Shown: in pieces, positions 58,464 through 64,000 of the stretch | Numbering within the stretch: position 1 is the stretch's first letter | Layout of the letters: each line of letters starts with the position of its first letter | Source of the DNA: Actinoplanes xinjiangensis | GTDB taxonomy: Bacteria > Actinomycetota > Actinomycetes > Mycobacteriales > Micromonosporaceae | Assembly: GCF_003148685.1 (NCBI RefSeq) | Contig: NZ_QGGR01000002.1 | Coordinates: 372,001-436,000 of the forward strand | DNA: 64,000 bases | Direction of reading: 5' to 3' | Notes under the pieces: generated by a model | What the model was told of the DNA's origin: nothing | The model's database searches: none | What the model saw: only the letters and a program-made list of their open reading frames with translations | Program-made: the position numbers and the translations under genes

Positions 58464-59165
58464 GTGACCTGGATCGATCAAATGCTTACCGCCTTCTACG
58501 ACGCCAAGTGGCAGGTGACCGATGGTCAGGCCATCTACTGGCGGGAGATCGTCGGCAACGCGTTCGGGCTGGGCTCGGCGCTGTTCGGGTTGCGCCGCAA
58601 CGCGTGGGCCTGGCCGGTCGGGATCGTCGGCAACGTCCTGCTGTTCACCGTCTTCCTGGGTCAGGCGCTCGGCAACGACCAGGGCACCCCGCTCTACGGC
58701 CAGGCTGCCCGGCAGGTGTTCTTCCTGATAACCAGTGTGTACGGCTGGTGGGCATGGCAGCGCAACCGCCGGCGGGACCACGGCACCGCCGTGGTCCCGC
58801 ACTGGGCGAGCCCGCGGCAGCGCCTGATCTTCATCCCGCTCGCCCTGGCCGCGGTGGGCGTCTGCTTCTTCGTGTTCCGGGAGATCGGGGCCGGTTTCCC
58901 GGTCCCCTGGTGGTACTACCTCGCGGACTCGTGGATCTTCGTGGGCTCGATGCTGGCGACCTATGCGATGGCCCGCGGCTGGGTGGAGTTCTGGTTGTGC
59001 TGGATCGCCGTGGATCTGGTCGGTGTGCCCGAGTTGCTGCACTTCGGCTACTACCCGTCGGCGATCCTCTACGCGGTCTACGCGCTCTTCGTCATCTGGG
59101 GTTTCGTGGTCTGGCTGAGGATCTCCCGCTCGGTGTCGGCAGAGCCCACTGCGGTCCCGGCCTGA
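58464..59165 (+). CDS. pnuC: PnuC-type nicotinamide riboside transporter
   Basis: 233 residues with seven membrane helices and the family motifs WREIVGNAFGLGSALFGLRRN, WPVGIVGNVLLF, QVFFLITSVYGWWAW and DSWIFVGSMLATYAMARGW. PnuC facilitates uptake of nicotinamide riboside (or a related vitamin), with intracellular phosphorylation as the driving trap. GTG start at 58464. Its 3' end overlaps the convergent MFS gene by 88 bases. Confidence 0.92.
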   Translation: MTWIDQMLTAFYDAKWQVTDGQAIYWREIVGNAFGLGSALFGLRRNAWAWPVGIVGNVLLFTVFLGQALGNDQGTPLYGQAARQVFFLITSVYGWWAWQRNRRRDHGTAVVPHWASPRQRLIFIPLALAAVGVCFFVFREIGAGFPVPWWYYLADSWIFVGSMLATYAMARGWVEFWLCWIAVDLVGVPELLHFGYYPSAILYAVYALFVIWGFVVWLRISRSVSAEPTAVPA

Positions 59166-60526
59166 CGGCGCAGCATCCACAGGCTCAGCGGCACTCCGGC
59201 CGCCACCAGGACCGCCGCGACCACCAGCGAGAACTGATAGCCGGCCAGGAAGTCGCCACCGGCGGCCTCGGACCGGTTGCTCAGGATCGCGCCGAGCACG
59301 GTCACGCCGAGCAGCCCGAACACCTCGCGGGAGACGTTGAGCATGCCGGAGGCGATGCCGGCCCGCTCCGGCGGCAGGGCGTCGACGACCACGGTGTTCA
59401 ACGGGATGAGCAGCCCGCCGCCGACGCCGTAGAGCAGGAACCAGGGCAGCAGGTCGCCGTAGGTGGTGCCCTCGCCGTACGCGGCGATGCCGGCGATCGC
59501 CGCGGCCATCACGGCGAGACCGAAAGCGGTCACCCGTGCCACACCGAAGCGGATCTCCAGGCGCGGCGCGAGGACGGCACCGACGGCGGTGATGATCGCC
59601 ATCGGGATGAACGCGGCGCCCGCCTCGGTCGGCGAGAATCCGAGGACGTTCTGGAGATAGATCGCCATGTAGAAGTAGATCCCGAAGACCCCGAACGCCC
59701 ACAGGCCCATCGCCAGAAGGCCGCCGGAGAACATCCGGGAGCGGAAGAACTTCAGGTCCACCATGGCGTCGGCATGGCGATTCTGGAGCAGCACGAACGC
59801 CACGGCCGCGACGGCTGCGACCGTAAATGATCCCAGGATGAGCGGCGAGGTCCAGCCCTCCGCGGCGCCTTCGATCAGCGCGTACGTCAGAGCGAACAGC
59901 CCCAGCGACGAGGAGGCCAGCCCGGCCGGGTCGAGCCGCCGCAGGGTCCACCCCTCGCGGACCGGCCGGCGGGGCACGTTCATCAGTGTCAGGGCGAGCG
60001 TGGCGATGCCGATCGGCAGGTTGATCAGGAAGATCCAGCCCCACGAGACGTGCTCACTGAGCACGCCGCCGGTGAACGGCCCGACGGCGAGAGCGAGTGC
60101 ACCCACCCCGCCCCAGACGCCGATGGCGGTGGCCCGCTCCTTCGGGTTCGGGAACAGTTCCTGGAGCATGGCCAGCGACGCGGGGGCGAGCAGCGCCGCG
60201 CCGACGCCCTGGACCGTTCGGGCTCCGATGAGCAGCGCCTGGCCGTCGGCGAGCCCGGCCGCGACCGACGCGCCCGTGAAGATCACCAGTCCGGTGACGA
60301 AGGCGAGGCGCGTGCCGAGGACGTCCGCGACGCGGCCACCGGCGAGCAGCAGCCCGGCGAAGACCAGGATGTACGCGCTGGTGATCCACTCCAGTCCGGC
60401 GATGCTGAGGCCCAGGTCCCGCTGGATCGACGGCAGCGCGACGTTGACCACGTTGTTGTCGAGGTAGGTCATGAAGGTGCCGAGCGCTACCGCGACCAGC
60501 GCCCACCACCGGCGGTTGTTCTCCAT
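59078..60526 (-). CDS. MFS drug exporter (DHA2, 14-helix)
   Basis: 482 residues with about 14 membrane helices. It opens with the DHA2 motif ALGTFMTYLDNNVVNVALPSIQRDLG, contains the antiporter-type motif GPFTGGVLSEHVSWGWIFLINLPIG, and has motif A-like GGRVADVLGTRLAF. Probably a proton-driven multidrug exporter. Divergent from a TetR gene that is expected to repress it through a palindromic site between them. Confidence 0.94.
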   Translation of the reverse strand: MENNRRWWALVAVALGTFMTYLDNNVVNVALPSIQRDLGLSIAGLEWITSAYILVFAGLLLAGGRVADVLGTRLAFVTGLVIFTGASVAAGLADGQALLIGARTVQGVGAALLAPASLAMLQELFPNPKERATAIGVWGGVGALALAVGPFTGGVLSEHVSWGWIFLINLPIGIATLALTLMNVPRRPVREGWTLRRLDPAGLASSSLGLFALTYALIEGAAEGWTSPLILGSFTVAAVAAVAFVLLQNRHADAMVDLKFFRSRMFSGGLLAMGLWAFGVFGIYFYMAIYLQNVLGFSPTEAGAAFIPMAIITAVGAVLAPRLEIRFGVARVTAFGLAVMAAAIAGIAAYGEGTTYGDLLPWFLLYGVGGGLLIPLNTVVVDALPPERAGIASGMLNVSREVFGLLGVTVLGAILSNRSEAAGGDFLAGYQFSLVVAAVLVAAGVPLSLWMLRRQAGTAVGSADTEREILSQTTKPQMTKSA

Positions 60527-60541
60527 CAGAAAGTCCCCCTG

Positions 60542-60596
60542 TACGACGTACTTGTACGGTGTACATGTACCTCGTACATGAGACCCGTACGTCGTA
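60542..60596. promoter_or_regulatory. Candidate TetR operator region
   Basis: 10-bp perfect inverted arms TACGACGTAC (60542-60551) and GTACGTCGTA (60587-60596) flank an inner palindrome GTACATGTAC (60561-60570). Several overlapping GTAC half-sites fit one or two TetR dimers between the divergent genes. Confidence 0.75.
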
Positions 60597-60606
60597 TAGT
60601 TGTCAA

Positions 60607-61269
60607 GTGACCGGTGATCGACTGACCAAGGCCGCCGTGGCCGACCGCGCGCTGCGCCTCGCCGACGAGGAGGGCCTCGACGCGGTGACGGTCCGTCGCC
60701 TCGCCAAGGAGCTGGGCGTCACCCCGATGGCGCTCTACTGGCACTTCAAGAACAAGGACGAGCTGCTCCTGGGCATGGTCGACCACGTGCTCTCGACCGT
60801 GCGGGCCGATGCGAACACCGGCGACCCCTGGCAGAAACGGCTACGCGGAGTCGTGGAGACGGTGGTCGGCGTGATGCGCACCCACCCCTCGCTGCCGATC
60901 CTCATGCACGCCGTCGACAAGACGCAGACCGAGAGTTTCAACCGTGCGACGAACGACACGCTCACTCTGCTGAGCCACGCCGGGTTCACCGTCGAGGAGG
61001 GCTACTGGGTGGCGATGTACCTGTTGAACGGCTGCATCGGCATCGTGAGCGGCCAGCCGGGGTGCCCGCCGGGAGTGCCGGCCGATCAGGAGCCGGAGTG
61101 GCGCCGGCAGAAGCGGGTCCACCTGGAGGGCATGCCCGCCGACCGGTTCCCGATGATGATCGAGCTCGCGTCGTCCTATCGCGACGAACCCGACCTGGAC
61201 CGCTATTACACCTTCGCCGCCGACCTGCTGATCGCCGGCGTCGAGGCGATGGCCGCCGGCAGGCGATAG
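60607..61269 (+). CDS. TetR-family regulator
   Basis: 220 residues. N-terminal HTH (TVRRLAKELGVTPMALYWHFKNKDELL) and a TetR_C-type ligand domain. GTG start at 60607 chosen over an upstream ATG because the latter would run through the operator palindrome. Expected to repress the divergent MFS exporter and itself until a drug or metabolite binds. Confidence 0.92.
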   Translation: MTGDRLTKAAVADRALRLADEEGLDAVTVRRLAKELGVTPMALYWHFKNKDELLLGMVDHVLSTVRADANTGDPWQKRLRGVVETVVGVMRTHPSLPILMHAVDKTQTESFNRATNDTLTLLSHAGFTVEEGYWVAMYLLNGCIGIVSGQPGCPPGVPADQEPEWRRQKRVHLEGMPADRFPMMIELASSYRDEPDLDRYYTFAADLLIAGVEAMAAGRR

Positions 61270-61283
61270 ATCGACTTCCCTCC

Positions 61284-61315
61284 GGGACGTGACGGCACCG
61301 CGCCGGGCACGTCCC
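61284..61315 (+). terminator. Terminator of the TetR gene
   Basis: 8-bp stem GGGACGTG / CACGTCCC with a 16-base GC-rich loop, followed by TTCGT; 14 bases after the TetR stop. Confidence 0.65.
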
Positions 61316-61373
61316 TTCGTCGTGCCCGCGTCACGCCGCCGAACCCACACATCGAGACATCTCAGTGCATCTT

Positions 61374-61425
61374 CTTGCAGCAGGACGTTGGAGGGTTCCA
61401 GAAATTGAAAGAAGTTGCTAACTTC
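61374..61425 (+). promoter_or_regulatory. Candidate sugar-regulator sites upstream of the amylase gene
   Basis: CTTGCAG at 61374-61380 matches the heptamer bound by MalR-type regulators at Streptomyces amylase promoters. An inverted repeat GAAGT-N5-ACTTC lies at 61411-61425, next to TTGAAA. Confidence 0.4.
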
Positions 61426-61514
61426 CACGTCATGTGAACGCGGGATTACCGATTCGCTACGCCCGCATCTCCCCCGCAACACCGCCCGTTCCCCCCGAGG
61501 TGGTTGGAGGCCCC

Positions 61515-64000
61515 GTGTCCCGAATACTCCGGCGAGTGTCGGCCGCGCTCTGCGCCGTACCCCTGCTTCTCCTGACCGGACTGCCCGCCGCGCACGCGGC
61601 GACCACGGTGACCGTCTACTACCAGGCGCCCACGTCCTGGACCACGGTGAACATCCACTACGCGCCGACCGGCGGCTCCTGGACGACCGTGCCGGGTCTC
61701 GCGATGAGCGCCCACAGCGCCTGCGCCGGCTGGTACAAGAAGGAACTCGACCTCGGCAGCGCCACCGGCATGCAGGTCGTCTTCAACAACGGCTCCGGCA
61801 CCTGGGACAACAACGCCGGCAGGAACTACGTCCTGGGCACCGGCACGAGCACCGTCACCGGTGGCGTCGTCACCCCGGACGCCGCCGACCCGTGCGCGAC
61901 CGCCCCGGCCGACACCACACCGCCGACCGCGCCGGCCGGGCTGACCGCCACCGCCGCGGGCACCACGGTCACCCTCGGCTGGACCGCCGCCACCGACGAC
62001 GTGGGTGTCGTCGGCTACCGGATCACCCGCGGCAGCACCATCCTGAGCAGCTCGACCACCGGATACACCGACCGGGGCCTGACCGCCGGCACCACCTACA
62101 CGTACCAGGTGCGGGCCCTCGACGCGGCCGGCAACCTCTCCCCCGCCGCCTCGAAGACCGTCACCACCGGCGCGGCCGACCCGCCGCCGGCCGGCGGCGG
62201 GATGCTCGGCGGCGACCCACGCAAGGACAGCATCTACTTCGTCCTCACCGCGCGCTTCAACGACGGCGACACCGCCAACAACCGTGGCGGCAGCCAGCAC
62301 ACCAGGTCGGGCAACGCGGCGAACGACGACCCGATGTTCCGCGGCGACTTCAAGGGCCTGGTCGACAAGCTCGACTACATCAAGGGCCTCGGCTTCTCCG
62401 CCATCTGGATCACGCCGGTCGTGCTGAACCGGTCCGACTACGACTTCCACGGCTACCACGGTTACGACTTCTACGAGGTCGACCCGCGACTGGAGTCCGA
62501 CGGCGCCTCGTACCAGCAGCTGATCGACGCGGCCCACGCCAAGGGACTCAAGATCTACCAGGACATCGTCCTCAACCACACGTCCCGCTGGGGCGCCGAC
62601 GGCCTCTACACCCCGACCACCTACGGGGTACGGGACAGCCAGTGGAGCTGGTACTACAGCGAGAAGGCCGTCGGCAGGACCTACGACCCTCTTGAGGAGG
62701 ACAGCGCGGGCCGTACGTACAACGGTGATCTGTGGAGCGGCACGGCACCGGCCGCCAACGCGTGCCCCGACTACGGGAAGGCGACCGGCGGCAAGAGCCC
62801 CGAGGGCTACACGCTCTACCACTGCCAGTGGCCGCAGCCGACCAACAGGATGTTCCCGGCGACGCTCTTCCACCAGTGCTGGATCGGCAACTGGGAGGGC
62901 GAGGACGCCCGATCCTGCTGGCTGCACGAGGACCTCGCCGACCTGAACACCGAGAACGCCGTGGTGCAGGACTACCTGATCGGGGCGTATCGGAAGTACA
63001 TCGACATGGGCGTGGACGGGTTCCGTATCGACACCGCCGTGCACATCCCGCGCGTCACCTGGAACCGCCGTTTCCTGCCGGCCTTCCAGGAGATCCTGAC
63101 CGAGAAGTACGGCGCCGCCAAGGCGAAGGACTTCTACATCTTCGGTGAGGTCGCGGCGTTCGTGAACGACAAGTGGAACCGGGGCTCGGTCAACCACTCC
63201 GCCCAGTTCTTCACCTGGAAGGAACGGGCGACCTACTCCTCCGACGACGTCGCCGCGGCCCTCGAACAGTTCCACTACGAGAACAACCTGGGTACGGGCA
63301 ACCAGCCGACCAGCACCAACGCGTTCCTGTCGGGCAACAGCTATCACACGCCCGACCACTCGAAGTTCTCCGGCATGAACATCATCGACATGCGGATGCA
63401 CATGAACTTCGGTGACGCGAACAACGCGTACTGGAACGGCAGGGACTCCGACGATTCGGTCAACGACGCCACGTACAACGTCGTCTACGTCGACTCGCAC
63501 GACTACGGCCCGAACAAGTCGTCGACCCGCTACACCGGTGGCACCGACGGATGGGCCGAGAACATGACGCTCATGTGGACGTTCCGCGGCATCCCGACGC
63601 TGTACTACGGCTCGGAGATCGAGTTCCAGGCCGGCAAGCGGATCGACTGCGGTCCGACCTGCCCGCTCGCCACCACCGGCCGCGCCTACTACGGCGCCAA
63701 CCTCGCCGGCAGTGTCACCGCCGGCGATTACGGGGTGGTCAGCTCGGCCAGTGGGCAGGTCGCCACCACACTCTCCCAGCCGCTGGTCAAGCACGTGCAG
63801 CGGCTCAACCAGATCCGCCGGGCGGTCCCCGCCCTCCAGATGGGCCAGTACTCCACCGAGGGAGTCAACGGCACCATGGCCTACAAGCGCCGCTACACCG
63901 CGGGCGGTGTGGACAGCTTCGCGCTGATCACCGTCTCGAACGGTGCCACCTTCAGCGGCATCCCGAACGGCACCTACGTCGACGCGGTCACCGGCGACAC
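61515..64000 (+). CDS. Secreted GH13 amylase with CBM25-like and Fn3 domains (partial, 3' end beyond window)
   Basis: 828 codons present, no stop before the edge. Signal peptide (about 1-30, ending AHA-A), a starch-binding CBM25-like module (TVTVYYQAPTSWTTVNIHY), a fibronectin type III domain (about 138-222, GLTATAAGTTVTLGW), then the GH13 barrel. All four GH13 regions are visible: DIVLNH, GVDGFRIDTAVH (nucleophile Asp, about 503), IFGEVAAF (acid/base Glu) and YVDSHDYG. Degrades extracellular starch or related glucans. GTG at 61515, four bases after TTGGAGG. Confidence 0.94.
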   Translation, partial: MSRILRRVSAALCAVPLLLLTGLPAAHAATTVTVYYQAPTSWTTVNIHYAPTGGSWTTVPGLAMSAHSACAGWYKKELDLGSATGMQVVFNNGSGTWDNNAGRNYVLGTGTSTVTGGVVTPDAADPCATAPADTTPPTAPAGLTATAAGTTVTLGWTAATDDVGVVGYRITRGSTILSSSTTGYTDRGLTAGTTYTYQVRALDAAGNLSPAASKTVTTGAADPPPAGGGMLGGDPRKDSIYFVLTARFNDGDTANNRGGSQHTRSGNAANDDPMFRGDFKGLVDKLDYIKGLGFSAIWITPVVLNRSDYDFHGYHGYDFYEVDPRLESDGASYQQLIDAAHAKGLKIYQDIVLNHTSRWGADGLYTPTTYGVRDSQWSWYYSEKAVGRTYDPLEEDSAGRTYNGDLWSGTAPAANACPDYGKATGGKSPEGYTLYHCQWPQPTNRMFPATLFHQCWIGNWEGEDARSCWLHEDLADLNTENAVVQDYLIGAYRKYIDMGVDGFRIDTAVHIPRVTWNRRFLPAFQEILTEKYGAAKAKDFYIFGEVAAFVNDKWNRGSVNHSAQFFTWKERATYSSDDVAAALEQFHYENNLGTGNQPTSTNAFLSGNSYHTPDHSKFSGMNIIDMRMHMNFGDANNAYWNGRDSDDSVNDATYNVVYVDSHDYGPNKSSTRYTGGTDGWAENMTLMWTFRGIPTLYYGSEIEFQAGKRIDCGPTCPLATTGRAYYGANLAGSVTAGDYGVVSSASGQVATTLSQPLVKHVQRLNQIRRAVPALQMGQYSTEGVNGTMAYKRRYTAGGVDSFALITVSNGATFSGIPNGTYVDAVTGD

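Noticed and set aside
61446..63794. 782-codon minus-strand frame at the right end
   Set aside because: Antisense of the GH13 amylase, which has all four conserved regions and runs open to the window edge.

Overview
This window is high-GC actinobacterial chromosome. The GC-rich third positions, GTG starts, F420-type oxidoreductase, LacI-controlled sugar operon without its own ATPase gene, and large FtsX-type permeases all fit Micromonosporaceae, most likely Actinoplanes or a close relative. That placement is an inference; there is no rRNA gene to confirm it. I see no tRNA, rRNA, CRISPR array, integrase or transposase.

Layout. 1-5.4 kb: a two-component system cut by the left edge, a glutathionyl-hydroquinone-reductase-like enzyme, a MarR/EamA divergent pair and an SDR-like NAD(P)-binding protein. 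5.5-13.7 kb: a tightly overlapping four-gene operon, SWIM zinc finger fused to DUF5691, MoxR-type AAA ATPase, DUF5682 protein, VWA protein. This is a conserved but functionally unassigned AAA/VWA system. 13.7-14.8 kb: a methyltransferase and a small Cys-rich protein. 15.2-34.8 kb: an envelope region with two paralogous secreted S8 proteases near its ends. Inside are three paralogous single-pass membrane proteins ending in a CWRTS-containing domain (here the CWRT family). Each CWRT gene faces, tail to tail, a gene for a secreted protein (an S8 protease or an IPT-like Cys-paired surface protein). A third IPT-like gene is a recent partial copy of its neighbour. Embedded here (28.1-32.5 kb) are a DUF1540 protein and a second unusual operon: NrtR-type Nudix regulator, J-domain/kinase-like protein, VWA protein and a divergent adenylosuccinate-synthetase-like enzyme. 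34.8-36.1 kb: a molybdopterin/flavin redox pair. 36.3-44.5 kb: a galactoside-utilisation operon (GH42, two permeases, binding protein, GH36) with a divergent LacI regulator and clear operators. 45.3-50 kb: a secreted SGNH hydrolase, a PLD-N-terminal-type membrane protein, a hybrid histidine kinase and a PRPP synthetase. 50-57.8 kb: two ABC ATPases and two very large FtsX-like permeases. 57.9-61.3 kb: a broken corA, pnuC, and an MFS/TetR divergent pair. 61.5 kb to the end: a secreted amylase-type GH13 enzyme, cut by the right edge.

A recurring non-coding signal crosses these regions: an imperfect palindrome of about 55 bp with CACCGCTGTCTC/GAGACAGCGGTG at its core. It occurs at 2.26, 36.15, 36.24 and 44.62 kb and as an exact 63-bp-period array at 46.56-46.84 kb. 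Its stem bases covary between copies and it lies mainly between convergent genes, so it looks like a REP/BIME-like family acting as bidirectional 3' structures.

The strongest candidates for undescribed biology are this repeat family, the CWRT/secreted-protein convergent modules with their shared leaders, the NrtR/J-kinase/VWA/PurA-like operon, and the SWIM/MoxR/DUF5682/VWA operon.
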